Below are positions 28,116 through 36,741 of a stretch of 64,000 nucleotides of DNA, piece after piece. The notes under the pieces were generated by a model that was not told where the DNA came from, made no database searches, and saw only the letters and a list, made by a program, of their open reading frames with translations. Position 1 is the first letter of the stretch. Every line of letters begins with the position of its first letter. Origin of the DNA: Corallococcus terminator (lineage in GTDB: Bacteria > Myxococcota > Myxococcia > Myxococcales > Myxococcaceae); contig NZ_RAVZ01000008.1 of NCBI RefSeq assembly GCF_003611635.1, forward strand, positions 1 to 64,000, in the 5' to 3' direction. The position numbers and the translations under genes were made by a program.

Positions 28116-29924
28116 ATGGTCGCCGCAACCGAGCCCGCTGCCCGTCCCCAGGATGTTCTCGCCGGGGGGACCTTCCTCTTCCAGGAGGTGGGCGCCACCC
28201 GCATCCTCACGCCGGAGAGCTTCTCCGAGGAGCAGCGCCTCTTCTTCAAGACGGCGTTGCAGTTCTGCCGTGAGCAGGTGCTGCCGCAGGCCGCGCGCAT
28301 CGAGGGCAAGGACAACGCGCTCTTGCGCGACCTGTTGCGCCGCGCGGGCGAGCTGGGCCTGTTGAGCGTGGACATCGCGGAGACCTACGGCGGCACGGGC
28401 CTGGACAAGACGACGTCGCTCCTGCTCGCGGAGGCGATGAGCCTCCAGGGCTCCTGGTCGGTGACGTCCAGCGCGCACACCGGCATCGGCACGCTGCCCA
28501 TCGTCTGGTTCGGCAACGAGGCCCAGAAGGCGAAGTACCTGCCGAAGCTCGCCACGGGTGAGTGGGTGGCGGCGTACGCGCTGACGGAGCAGGGCAGCGG
28601 CAGCGACGCGCGCGGGGCGAAGACGAAGGCGGTGCGCACGGCGGACGGCCAGCACTACGTGCTCAACGGCTCCAAGCTCTACATCACCAACGCGGCCTTC
28701 GCGGACGTGTTCGTCGTCTTCGCGCAGGTGGACGGCGACAAGTTCACCGGCTTCATCGTGGAGAAGGACACCCCCGGCCTCACCGTGGGCCCCGAAGAGC
28801 ACAAGATGGGCATCCGCGGCTCGTCCACCTGTCCGCTCTACTTCGAGGACGCGAAGGTGCCCGCGGAGAACCTGCTGGGCGAGCTGGGCAAGGGTCACCG
28901 CATCGCCTTCAACATCCTCAACTACGGCCGCCTCAAGCTGGGCGCGGGCGTCATCGGCGGCATGAAGCTCCAGTTGCAGAGCGCGCTCAAGTTCGCGCAG
29001 GAGCGCAAGCAGTTCAAGGCGCCCATCGCCACGTTCCCGCTCATCCGCGAGAAGCTGGCGCGCATGGCGACGCTCGTCTACGCGGTGGAGAGCATGACGT
29101 ACCGCACCGCGGGGCTCGTGGACGGACGGCTCGCCGCGAAGGAGCGTTCGGACGCGGACTACGACGCGCACGTCATCGCCGCGATGGAGGAGTTCGCCAC
29201 CGAGGCCTCCATCATGAAGGTCTTCGGTTCGGAGGCCCTGGGCTTCCTGGTGGACGACGCGGTGCAGGTGCACGGCGGCGCCGGCTACATCGAGGAGTAC
29301 CCGGTGGAGCGCGCCTACCGCGACGCGCGCATCAACCGCATCTTCGAAGGCACCAATGAGATCAACCGCATGCTCATCACCGGCATGCTGCTCAAGCGCG
29401 CGGTGAAGGGCGACCTGCCGCTGTTCGCCCAGGCCCGTTCCGTATCGGAGGAGCTGAACCGGGGCGAGCGTCCCCGCGCCGGCCGTCAGGACGCGCTGGC
29501 CAACGAAGAGGTCGCCGCCGAGTGCGCCAAGCACCTGGCCATCCACGGCATGCGCCTGGCCGCGGAGGCGTTCGGCACGGAGCTGGACAAGCATCAGGAG
29601 GTCATGGCCGCGCTGGCGGACGTGGTGATGGACGCCTACGCGCTGGACTCCATGGTGACGCGCACCCGTCAGGCCGCCGCCAGCGGCGTGCTGGATCCGC
29701 AGCGCGTGGCGCTGGTGCGGCTGTACGCGATGGAGTCCACCACGCGCGCCTTCGAGCGCACCCGCCGCGCGCTGTGCGCCACGCTCAAGGGCGACGTGCT
29801 CGCGCTGGAGCTCAAGCGGCTCGCCGCCCTGGACGCCTTCTCGGCGTACGATCCGGCGGAGCTGCGCGAGACCATCGTCGCGGGCCTGGAAGACGCGGGC
29901 GGCTACCCGTACAACCCGCTGTAG
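28116..29924 (+). CDS. Acyl-CoA dehydrogenase with C-terminal extension (VLCAD/ACAD9 type)
   Basis: 602-residue FAD-dependent acyl-CoA dehydrogenase for the first step of beta-oxidation. The helical N-domain (about 35-150) is followed by the FAD and substrate beta domain (AYALTEQGSGSDA, LNGSKLYITNA) and the C-terminal four-helix domain. VHGGAGYIEEYPVERAYRD and catalytic Glu in RIFEGTNEINR (about 414-424) are present. About 170 extra residues after the core match the long-chain VLCAD/ACAD9 class. ATG at 28116 has GGAGG upstream. It stands alone between a lipoprotein and a convergent PilZ gene. In myxobacteria such enzymes feed fatty-acid turnover during development, but the chain-length preference here is inferred. 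Confidence 0.94.
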   Translation: MVAATEPAARPQDVLAGGTFLFQEVGATRILTPESFSEEQRLFFKTALQFCREQVLPQAARIEGKDNALLRDLLRRAGELGLLSVDIAETYGGTGLDKTTSLLLAEAMSLQGSWSVTSSAHTGIGTLPIVWFGNEAQKAKYLPKLATGEWVAAYALTEQGSGSDARGAKTKAVRTADGQHYVLNGSKLYITNAAFADVFVVFAQVDGDKFTGFIVEKDTPGLTVGPEEHKMGIRGSSTCPLYFEDAKVPAENLLGELGKGHRIAFNILNYGRLKLGAGVIGGMKLQLQSALKFAQERKQFKAPIATFPLIREKLARMATLVYAVESMTYRTAGLVDGRLAAKERSDADYDAHVIAAMEEFATEASIMKVFGSEALGFLVDDAVQVHGGAGYIEEYPVERAYRDARINRIFEGTNEINRMLITGMLLKRAVKGDLPLFAQARSVSEELNRGERPRAGRQDALANEEVAAECAKHLAIHGMRLAAEAFGTELDKHQEVMAALADVVMDAYALDSMVTRTRQAAASGVLDPQRVALVRLYAMESTTRAFERTRRALCATLKGDVLALELKRLAALDAFSAYDPAELRETIVAGLEDAGGYPYNPL

Positions 29925-29951
29925 TCGCTGTTTGAAGCGGATGCCCGGCGC

Positions 29952-30662
29952 TCAGGGCATCCGCGACACGGCATCCAGCCCGAAGCTGACCCGCGCCCGC
30001 CAGGGACCGGGCGGCAGGTGCTCCAGCGCCATCAGCGCTTCCAGCCGCTGGAGCATGTCCGGCCGCAGCCGGCCGAACGTCGCGCCGAAGCCCGGGGTGA
30101 CGGCCTCCGTCGTCCCCTTGCGCGGCAGCGACGAGGTCCACGCCACCTCTCCGTGCAAGAGCAGTGGGCCCTCCTTCATGTCCATCTCCAGGAGGAAGGG
30201 CACGCCCACCTGGACCTCGCGGGGCAGGGTGGGGGACTCCACCTCCAGGCCCACGCCCCCGCGCGAGATGTCCCGCACGAAGAAGTTCGGGGCCCGGGAG
30301 TCGCCTTCCTTCGCGCGCACGTGCAGGGGCAGGCGCGGGAAGCGGCGCAGGCCGTTCTGCTCCTCCTGGGCGAAGATGTGCTGGAGCACCGCGTCCAGGC
30401 CGCTGCGATCCTCCGAACCGTCGTAGCGGATGGTGAGCTGGAAGCGCTCACCGGGGCGGGGCTCCACCTTGATGACCTCGCCCAGCACCTCCACCGGACG
30501 GGGCATGCCGCCCGCGTGCAGTTCGAAGGTGAAGCGGGTGCCCAGGGGCAGCGCCTTGCGCGTCTCCAGGGTGACGCCTCCCTGGCCCACGCTGCGGGTG
30601 TACTCGCCGACCAGCGACTGCGGCGTCTTGTAGGCCACCTTCAGTCGAACGTTCGTGTTCAC
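29952..30662 (-). CDS. Tandem PilZ-domain protein
   Basis: 236-residue protein with two PilZ-like domains. The second (about 104-215) keeps c-di-GMP motifs: RRFPR (RxxxR) and DISRGGVGL (DxSxxG). The first (about 1-95) has lost the RxxxR arginines and keeps only a TRSVGQGGVTL-like turn, so it probably does not bind the nucleotide. This resembles the PilZ-like family expanded in Myxococcus. The start is GTG at 30662. It is divergent from mraZ across 236 bp and convergent with the acyl-CoA dehydrogenase. A role in motility or envelope control is likely for the family but not shown here. Confidence 0.85.
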   Translation of the reverse strand: MNTNVRLKVAYKTPQSLVGEYTRSVGQGGVTLETRKALPLGTRFTFELHAGGMPRPVEVLGEVIKVEPRPGERFQLTIRYDGSEDRSGLDAVLQHIFAQEEQNGLRRFPRLPLHVRAKEGDSRAPNFFVRDISRGGVGLEVESPTLPREVQVGVPFLLEMDMKEGPLLLHGEVAWTSSLPRKGTTEAVTPGFGATFGRLRPDMLQRLEALMALEHLPPGPWRARVSFGLDAVSRMP

Positions 30663-30791
30663 GCGCCCACCACTCTCAGCCTGGGAGCGGAAAAACTCAA
30701 GTTTACCCCGCCTCCAGGGGTAGGCCGCCCCGCATGTGCCCTCCGGGATGTCCGGCGGCGTGCGCGCGGTGTTTCAACCTGTTGCGGTTTC

Positions 30792-30820
30792 TTGACCCCC
30801 CTGGGGGGGGCGCGTATGTA
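30792..30820 (+). promoter_or_regulatory. Candidate sigma70 promoter of the dcw cluster
   Basis: TTGACC at 30792-30797, a 17-nt spacer, and TATGTA at 30815-30820, about 80 bp before the mraZ start. The spacer begins with an almost pure C then G palindrome (CCCCCC-T-GGGGGG, 30796-30808) that could distort the spacer or serve as an operator. Downstream, TGGGA and TGGTG boxes 10 bp apart (30845, 30855) loosely resemble MraZ target repeats. Confidence 0.55.
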
Positions 30821-30898
30821 TGCCGGCCGCAGAGGGGTAAGAAGTGGGAAGGAGTGGTGGTCCGACCCGTGCTGGGCTGAAAAGGTGGATCGTCCCGC

Positions 30899-31351
30899 GT
30901 GTTCCGAGGCGTCTATGAGCACCAGATCGACGCGAAGGGGCGCACCAGCCTCCCGGCGAAGCTCCGGGAGACGTTGGTGGGCGCCTACGACGAGCGGCTC
31001 ATCGTCACCACGGCCCTGGACCCCTGCCTCCACGCCTACCCGGTGCGGGAGTGGGAGGCGTTGGAGACCGCGCTCGCCCGGCGCAACCCCATGGAGCCGG
31101 GGGTCAAGACGTTGATGCGGCTGTACGTGGCCAGCGCGCAGGAGTGCCCGTTGGACAAGCTGGGCCGGTTGCTCATCCCGCCGTCGCTCAGGACGTACGC
31201 GAAGCTGGAGAAGGACGTGGTGTGGGCGGGGATGGTGAAGGTGATCGAGCTTTGGAGCCTGGATGGTTGGGCGAAGGCGCAGGCGGATGCGCGCCAGGAA
31301 GCCACCTCCCAGGACGTGTTGAGGGTGCTGGGCGAACTGCGCCAGCCGTAG
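30899..31351 (+). CDS. mraZ: MraZ transcriptional regulator
   Basis: 150-residue MraZ with two SpoVT/AbrB-like swapped-hairpin halves. The first contains [22 protein letters not shown] (motif DxKGRxxxP) and the second [17 protein letters not shown] (DKxGRxxxP). MraZ binds TGGGN repeats upstream of the dcw operon and autoregulates it in several bacteria. The start is GTG at 30899, with AAAGGTGG upstream. It is the first gene of the dcw cluster, behind the promoter candidate at 30792. Confidence 0.95.
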   Translation: MFRGVYEHQIDAKGRTSLPAKLRETLVGAYDERLIVTTALDPCLHAYPVREWEALETALARRNPMEPGVKTLMRLYVASAQECPLDKLGRLLIPPSLRTYAKLEKDVVWAGMVKVIELWSLDGWAKAQADARQEATSQDVLRVLGELRQP

Positions 31352-31412
31352 CCAGGAAGTCGACAGCAGCCGGTAGTTCTCGCCAAGTAGTGCTCCGGAA
31401 GGGTGGCAGCGC

Positions 31413-31796
31413 ATGGACCAGTTGCAGGAGGTTCGACGGAACAGGGCGGCCCTGGCGGCTTCCGAGCGCGTGGAGACCCTCATGCTGGAGGGCGAGCTAG
31501 GCGAGGAGGAACTCACCCAGTTGTGCGAGGACCTGATGCACAAGCTGCACCGGGGCATCCGCCAGGTGGTGGTGGACTTCGCGGACGTGTCGCATCTGAA
31601 CTACCGGGGCGTGCGCCCGCTGATGGCCCGCACGGAGACGTTCCGCCGCGCCGGTGGCGACGTGAAGCTGTCCGGGCTGTCGCCGTACCTGGCCGCCATC
31701 TTCCGCGCGGCCGGCGCCCACGACACCTTCGAGCTGTACCCGCACATGAACGATGCCCGGGCCGCCTTCTCGCTCGCGCGCGCTCCCTTCGTCTGA
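31413..31796 (+). CDS. STAS-domain protein inserted in the dcw cluster
   Basis: 127-residue single STAS domain, the fold of SpoIIAA-type anti-sigma factor antagonists. The core [19 protein letters not shown] and [21 protein letters not shown] aligns with SpoIIAA. The phosphorylated Asp-Ser-Ser-Gly is replaced by Asn-Tyr-Arg-Gly, so it cannot be switched by Ser phosphorylation at that site. It lies between mraZ (61-nt gap) and rsmH (16-nt gap), both on the same strand, so it is co-transcribed with division genes. The partner is unknown. It may act as a scaffold or bind a kinase or sigma regulator without phosphocontrol. Confidence 0.85.
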   Translation: MDQLQEVRRNRAALAASERVETLMLEGELGEEELTQLCEDLMHKLHRGIRQVVVDFADVSHLNYRGVRPLMARTETFRRAGGDVKLSGLSPYLAAIFRAAGAHDTFELYPHMNDARAAFSLARAPFV

Positions 31797-31812
31797 CCGC
31801 CCCCTGACCCCC

Positions 31813-32718
31813 GTGGACTTCCACCACCAGACCGTCCTGCTCCACGAGACGGTGGACGTCCTGCTCCCGAAAGAGGGCAAGGTGATCCTCGACGGCACCC
31901 TCGGAGGCGGCGGCCACACCGAAGCGCTCCTCGCCCGGGGCGCCACGGTGGTGGGCGTGGACCGCGATCCGGTGGCGCTCGCGGCGGCCACCGCCCGCAT
32001 GGGCGGCAACGCGCGCTTCCAGGCCCGGCAGGGCAACTTCGCGGAGCTTTCGCAAGTTGCTCAGGATCTGCTGCCCGTGGACGGCGTGTTGGTGGACCTG
32101 GGCGTGTCCTCGCCCCAGTTGGATGTGGCCGAGCGCGGCTTCTCCTTCATGAAGGACGGCCCGCTGGACATGCGCATGGGCGACACCGGCCCCACCGCCG
32201 CGGAGCTCATCGCCATCACCGACGAGCGCGACCTGGCGCAGATCCTCCGCGACTACGGGGAAGAGCCCTTCGCGCGGCCCATCGCCCGGGAGCTCAAGCG
32301 CGCGCTGCCCCAGCGCACGCTGGAGGCCGCGGAGGTGGTGAAGCGCGCGGTGCCGCGCAAGGCGTGGCCCGACCGCATCCACGTGGCCACCCGCACGTTC
32401 CAGGCGCTGCGCATGGCGGTGAACGGGGAGCTGGAGGCGCTGGACGCGCTCTTGGCGTCCCTGCCGACGCTGCTCAAGGTGGGCGGCCGCGCCGCGGTCA
32501 TCTCCTTCCACTCCCTGGAGGACCGCAAGGTGAAGGAAGCCTTCAAGGCCCTGGTGGGAGGGTGCACGTGTCCGCCGGGCTTCCCGGTGTGCGTGTGCAA
32601 CAGCCAGGGCAACTTCGCCCTCGTGTCCAAGAAGGCCGTCGCGGCTTCCGATGCGGAAGTCGAGGCCAACCCCCGCTCTCGCAGCGCGCACCTGCGCGCG
32701 GTGGAGAAAGTCCGATGA
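31813..32718 (+). CDS. rsmH: 16S rRNA (cytosine-1402-N4) methyltransferase RsmH (MraW)
   Basis: 301-residue SAM-dependent methyltransferase modifying C1402 of 16S rRNA. Motifs: [11 protein letters not shown] at the N-terminus, SAM loop [15 protein letters not shown] (about 26-40), [12 protein letters not shown] (about 98-109), GPLDMRMG, and the C-terminal [11 protein letters not shown] typical of the family. The GTG at 31813 gives the usual family N-terminus; a longer frame would overlap the STAS gene. Its TGA overlaps the ftsL ATG by four bases. Confidence 0.95.
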   Translation: MDFHHQTVLLHETVDVLLPKEGKVILDGTLGGGGHTEALLARGATVVGVDRDPVALAAATARMGGNARFQARQGNFAELSQVAQDLLPVDGVLVDLGVSSPQLDVAERGFSFMKDGPLDMRMGDTGPTAAELIAITDERDLAQILRDYGEEPFARPIARELKRALPQRTLEAAEVVKRAVPRKAWPDRIHVATRTFQALRMAVNGELEALDALLASLPTLLKVGGRAAVISFHSLEDRKVKEAFKALVGGCTCPPGFPVCVCNSQGNFALVSKKAVAASDAEVEANPRSRSAHLRAVEKVR

Positions 32719-33107
32719 GCAAGGCCCTCCCCCGCAACACCGTGTCCTTGGCGGGCGTGCTGATGCACCTGCTGCCCGCCGTGTTCCTCTTCACGCTCTT
32801 CGCCGCCGTGGGCATCCTCCACGTCACGAGCCGCGTGCTGGTGGTGGACATGGGCTACCGCCTGTCCAACGCGGAGGGCGACAGCCGCTCGCTGACCCGG
32901 GAGAACGACCGACTCAAGCTGGAGCTGGCCACGCTCAAGGCGCCGGGCCGCCTGGAGCGCGTGGCGCGCGAGCAGTTGGGCATGGCGATGCCCCGGAGCG
33001 GCGCGGTGGTGTCCGTGGCCGATGACCGCGTGAAGGATGCGCGCACCGCGCAGGCCCGTTCGTCGGCGCCGGGCGTGCGCGTGGCGGAGCGGGGTGCGCA
33101 GCGGTGA
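32715..33107 (+). CDS. ftsL: Cell division protein FtsL
   Basis: 130-residue bitopic membrane protein with the size, topology and position of FtsL, part of the FtsQLB divisome complex. A short cytoplasmic N-terminus precedes a transmembrane helix (about 17-36, [19 protein letters not shown]). A heptad-patterned coiled coil (about 45-90; [20 protein letters not shown]) and the conserved end [12 protein letters not shown] follow, then a disordered tail. Assignment rests on synteny because FtsL sequences diverge quickly. It overlaps rsmH and ftsI by four bases each. Confidence 0.85.
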   Translation: MSKALPRNTVSLAGVLMHLLPAVFLFTLFAAVGILHVTSRVLVVDMGYRLSNAEGDSRSLTRENDRLKLELATLKAPGRLERVAREQLGMAMPRSGAVVSVADDRVKDARTAQARSSAPGVRVAERGAQR

Positions 33108-35125
33108 GGGACTTCAAGAGCGCGCGGGCTCCCGAATCGAACGCGAAGTGGCTCAAGCTGCGGGTCCAGCTCCTGTTCGGGCTGTTCCTCGCGCTCCTGG
33201 GCACCGCGTTCGCCCGCGCGGTCTACCTCCAGGTCTTCCAGCAGGAGAAGCTGCGCGGCCTGGCGCAGGACCAGTACGTCCGGCACATCGACATCCCGGC
33301 CCGTCGCGGAGACATCTTCGACCGGCGCGGCACGCCGCTCGCCCAGAGCGTGGAGGTGGACTCCATCTGGGTGGACCCGTCCATGCTCCCCGACGTGCGG
33401 CAGGCGGCGCGGCTGCTCGCGAAGGCCGTGCACCTGGACCCCAACGACGTCGCCTCGCGCATCGGCCGCGCCCGGCGCTTCGCGTGGGTGAAGCGTCAGG
33501 CGAAGCCGCAGGAAGTGGAGGCCGTGAAGGCGCTGGGGCTTCCGGGCCTGGGCTTCACCAAGGAGCCCAAGCGCTTCTATCCCCAGCGAGAGCTGGGCGC
33601 GCACATCGTCGGCATGGTGGGCACCGACGGCAACGGCCTGGAGGGCCTGGAGCTGGCGTTCCAGGACGAACTGTCCGGCCAGAACTCGCGCACCTCCGGC
33701 TTCCGCGACGCCAAGGGCCGCAAGCTGATGGTGCAGGGCGCGTTGGATCCGCTGGAGCGCCAGGGCGCCGCGGTGACGCTGACGCTGGACCGCCACCTCC
33801 AGTACGTGGCGGAGAAGGCGCTCGCGAAGGCGGTGGATGACGCGAAGGCCATCGCCGGCATGGCGGTGGTGTTGGACCCTCGCACCGGGGAGCTGCTGGC
33901 GCTGGCCAACAACCCGCGCTTCAACCCCAACACGCCGGAAGACGGCGTGAAGAACGCCATCCGCAACCGCGCCGCGCTGGACGCCTTCGAGCCCGGCTCC
34001 ACGATGAAGGCCTTCGTGGTGGCCGCCGCGCTGGAAGAGAAGGTCATCACCCCGGAGACGCTGACCTTCTGTGAGAACGGCGCCTTCCGCATCGGTCGCC
34101 ACACCATCAACGACACCCACCCGCACGGGTGGCTGACGCCGCAGGGCATCCTCCAGGTGTCCTCCAACATCGGCGCCGCGAAGGTCGCGGACGCCCTGGG
34201 CCGCGAGAAGATGGTCGCCGCCTACCACGCCTTCGGCTTCGCGGAGCGCACGGGGCTGGCGCTGACCGGGGAGAGCCGGGGCATCATCCCGTTTCCGAAA
34301 TCGGACATCTCGCTGGCCACCCAATCCTTCGGCCAGGGCATGACCTCCACCGCCGTTCAGTTGGCGGCGGCCTACGGCGCGCTGGCCAACGACGGCGTGC
34401 TGATGCGCCCGTACCTGGTCTCCAAGGTGGTGGACCCGGACGGCGTGGTGCTGCTGGAAAACCAGCCCACCGAGCTTCGCCGGGTCGTTTCCCAGAGGGT
34501 GGCGCGGCAGGTCGTGGGCATGCTTGAAAGCGTGATGGTCAAGGGAGGAACCGCTCCCAAGGGCGCCATGGAGGACTACCGCGTGGCCGGAAAGACGGGC
34601 ACCGCCCAGAAGGCGGACCCCGTGGCACGTGGGTATTCCGACAAACGCATCGCGTCTTTTGCGGGCATGGTGCCGGCCGAGGCCCCGCGCGCCGTGATTC
34701 TCGTGGTAGTGGACGAACCGAAAACGGACGTATACGGGGGGAACGTGGCTGCCCCCGCCTTCAAGGAAATCGCTACCGCCGCCATGGCCCACCTGGCCGT
34801 GCCACCGTCTCGTACGGTGGCACCCGCCGAGGTGGCCGCGGCCGCCGCGCTTCCGGTGCCCCCTCCGGCATCGAAGGCATTGGCGAAGGCCGTCCCTGTA
34901 CGGGCCGTCCTGGCGGAAGCAGTGACCGAGTCCCCGGAGCCCGGCACGGTACGTGTGCCGGACGTCCAGGGTCAGGCGGGACGCGAAGCCGTGGTGAAGT
35001 TGCTTGCCGCGGCGTTGGAGCCACAGCTGCAAGGCAGTGGACGAGTGGTGTCTCAAACCCCCCCCGCCGGTGCGCTGGTGGAGAAGGGGGCCCGGGTGAC
35101 GCTGGAACTGGCGACGCGGCAATGA
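33104..35125 (+). CDS. ftsI: Peptidoglycan transpeptidase FtsI (PBP3) with PASTA domain
   Basis: 673-residue class B penicillin-binding protein for septal peptidoglycan cross-linking. A transmembrane helix (about 24-42) is followed by the dimerisation/pedestal region beginning with RGDIFDRRGTPLAQS. The transpeptidase domain has active-site STMK (Ser about 299), SSN (about 353-355) and KTGT (about 497). A single C-terminal PASTA domain (about 612-671, VRVPDVQGQ...) follows an Ala/Pro linker. PASTA on FtsI is absent in E. coli but known in other lineages. The start is GTG at 33104, overlapping ftsL. Confidence 0.94.
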   Translation: MRDFKSARAPESNAKWLKLRVQLLFGLFLALLGTAFARAVYLQVFQQEKLRGLAQDQYVRHIDIPARRGDIFDRRGTPLAQSVEVDSIWVDPSMLPDVRQAARLLAKAVHLDPNDVASRIGRARRFAWVKRQAKPQEVEAVKALGLPGLGFTKEPKRFYPQRELGAHIVGMVGTDGNGLEGLELAFQDELSGQNSRTSGFRDAKGRKLMVQGALDPLERQGAAVTLTLDRHLQYVAEKALAKAVDDAKAIAGMAVVLDPRTGELLALANNPRFNPNTPEDGVKNAIRNRAALDAFEPGSTMKAFVVAAALEEKVITPETLTFCENGAFRIGRHTINDTHPHGWLTPQGILQVSSNIGAAKVADALGREKMVAAYHAFGFAERTGLALTGESRGIIPFPKSDISLATQSFGQGMTSTAVQLAAAYGALANDGVLMRPYLVSKVVDPDGVVLLENQPTELRRVVSQRVARQVVGMLESVMVKGGTAPKGAMEDYRVAGKTGTAQKADPVARGYSDKRIASFAGMVPAEAPRAVILVVVDEPKTDVYGGNVAAPAFKEIATAAMAHLAVPPSRTVAPAEVAAAAALPVPPPASKALAKAVPVRAVLAEAVTESPEPGTVRVPDVQGQAGREAVVKLLAAALEPQLQGSGRVVSQTPPAGALVEKGARVTLELATRQ

Positions 35126-35176
35126 GGCCGTGTCCATTCCAGGCCCCGCATCAGCAATGCGTGTGAAGGGGAAGAG

Positions 35177-36715
35177 ATGAAGCTGACGGATGTCCTCGCA
35201 GGGTGTGGAGCCGAGCAGACCTCGGGCGGCCGTTCCGCGGTCGACGTCACGGGAGTGACGCAGGATTCGCGGCGCGTGAAGCCGGGGGACCTCTTCATCG
35301 CCGTGCCCGGCCTGAAGGAAGACGGGGCCCAGTTCATCGGTGAGGCCGTGTCTCGCGGTGCCGTGGCGGTGGTGTCGGAGAAGCAGGGGCAGTCCTCGCA
35401 GGTGCCGTTCTTCAAGGTGAGCAGCGCGCGCAAGGCGCTGGCCCTCATCGCGGCGAACTTCTACGGCCGCCCCGCCGACAAGCTGACGCTCCTGGGCGTC
35501 ACCGGAACGAACGGGAAGACGACGACGACGTACCTCCTGGAGGCCATCCTCGCGACGGCCGCCATGTACTCGGGCTCCTCTGCCCCGGGTGTCATCGGGA
35601 CGCTGGGCTACAAGTTCGGCGGCAAGACGACGGAGCTGGCCAACACCACGCCGGATCCGCTGGAGCTGCACCGCATCTTCCGCGAGATGGTGGATGCCGG
35701 TGTGGAGAACGTGGTCATGGAGGTCTCCAGCCACGCGCTCGCGCAGGAGCGCGTGCACGGGCTGACCTTCAAGGCCGTGGGCTTCAGCAACCTGTCGCGC
35801 GACCACCTGGACTACCACAAGGACCTGGAGGAGTACTTCCAGGTCAAGCGCAAGCTCTTCGCGGAGAACCTGGCCGCCACGGGCACCGCGGTGGTCAACG
35901 GCGACGACGCCTTCGCCAGCCGCATCTACAACGAGCTGCGTGGCCAGAAGCGCATGGCGTGGAAGTTCAGCCGCCTGGGGCCCGGTGAGATTTCGGCCTC
36001 GGACGCGACCTTCTCGCTCAAGGGCATCGAAGCCACCGTGAAGTCGCCCGCGGGCGACATCAAGGTGAAGAGCAAGCTCTTGGGGCCCCACAACCTGGAG
36101 AACATCCTCCTGGCGGCGGGCATCGCGTTGGGCGCGGGCATCTCCCGTGCGGACGTGAAGAGCGGCATCGAGCTGGTCTCCAAGGTGTCCGGCCGCATGG
36201 ACCGCGCGGAGAACCACCGGGGCGGTCCCGCTCCGGCCGTGCTCGTGGACTACGCGCACACGGATGACGCGCTCAAGCGCTCCATCGAAGCGGCGCGCAC
36301 GCTGGCCAAGGGCCGCGTCATCGTCGTCTTCGGCTGCGGCGGCGACCGCGACAAGGGCAAGCGCCCGCTGATGGGCACGGTGGCCGCGGAGGGCGCCGAC
36401 CTGGTGCTGGTGACCAGCGACAACCCCCGCACGGAGGACCCCGAGGCCATCATCGCGGAGGTCACTCCGGGCCTGGAGAAGGGCGGCCTGCGCCGCATCT
36501 CCGAGGGCAAGGCGAAGGTCGGGGAGAAGGGCTACCTCGTGGACGCGGACCGCCGCGTCGCCATCGAGAAGGCCATCAACCTGGCCAAGGACGACGACGT
36601 CGTCCTCATCGCCGGCAAGGGCCACGAGACCTACCAGACGGTGGGCTCCGAGAAGCACGCCTTCGACGACCGCGAGGTCGCCGCGAAGGCGCTGGCCAAC
36701 CGCATCCCGGGCTGA
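35177..36715 (+). CDS. murE: UDP-MurNAc-L-Ala-D-Glu:meso-DAP ligase MurE
   Basis: 512-residue cytoplasmic Mur ligase adding the third stem-peptide residue. ATP-binding GVTGTNGKTTTT lies at about 113-124, the central domain contains MEVSSHALAQERV, and the C-terminal domain contains VFGCGGDRDKGKRP. SDNPRTEDP (about 413) carries the DNPR motif that marks meso-diaminopimelate rather than Lys specificity. The start at 35177 has GGGGAAGAG upstream. It sits 51 nt after ftsI and 26 nt before murF. Confidence 0.97.
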   Translation: MKLTDVLAGCGAEQTSGGRSAVDVTGVTQDSRRVKPGDLFIAVPGLKEDGAQFIGEAVSRGAVAVVSEKQGQSSQVPFFKVSSARKALALIAANFYGRPADKLTLLGVTGTNGKTTTTYLLEAILATAAMYSGSSAPGVIGTLGYKFGGKTTELANTTPDPLELHRIFREMVDAGVENVVMEVSSHALAQERVHGLTFKAVGFSNLSRDHLDYHKDLEEYFQVKRKLFAENLAATGTAVVNGDDAFASRIYNELRGQKRMAWKFSRLGPGEISASDATFSLKGIEATVKSPAGDIKVKSKLLGPHNLENILLAAGIALGAGISRADVKSGIELVSKVSGRMDRAENHRGGPAPAVLVDYAHTDDALKRSIEAARTLAKGRVIVVFGCGGDRDKGKRPLMGTVAAEGADLVLVTSDNPRTEDPEAIIAEVTPGLEKGGLRRISEGKAKVGEKGYLVDADRRVAIEKAINLAKDDDVVLIAGKGHETYQTVGSEKHAFDDREVAAKALANRIPG

Positions 36716-36741
36716 CCTCAAGGCCGAACGCCACCCCCTTC

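Noticed and set aside
26244-29594. 1116-codon minus-strand frame
   Set aside because: Spans antisense to the acyl-CoA dehydrogenase and runs out of frame into the kinase gene; not a real protein.
32855-36721. 1288-codon minus-strand frame through ftsL-ftsI-murE
   Set aside because: Antisense to three clear division genes; no domain and biased Arg/His content.
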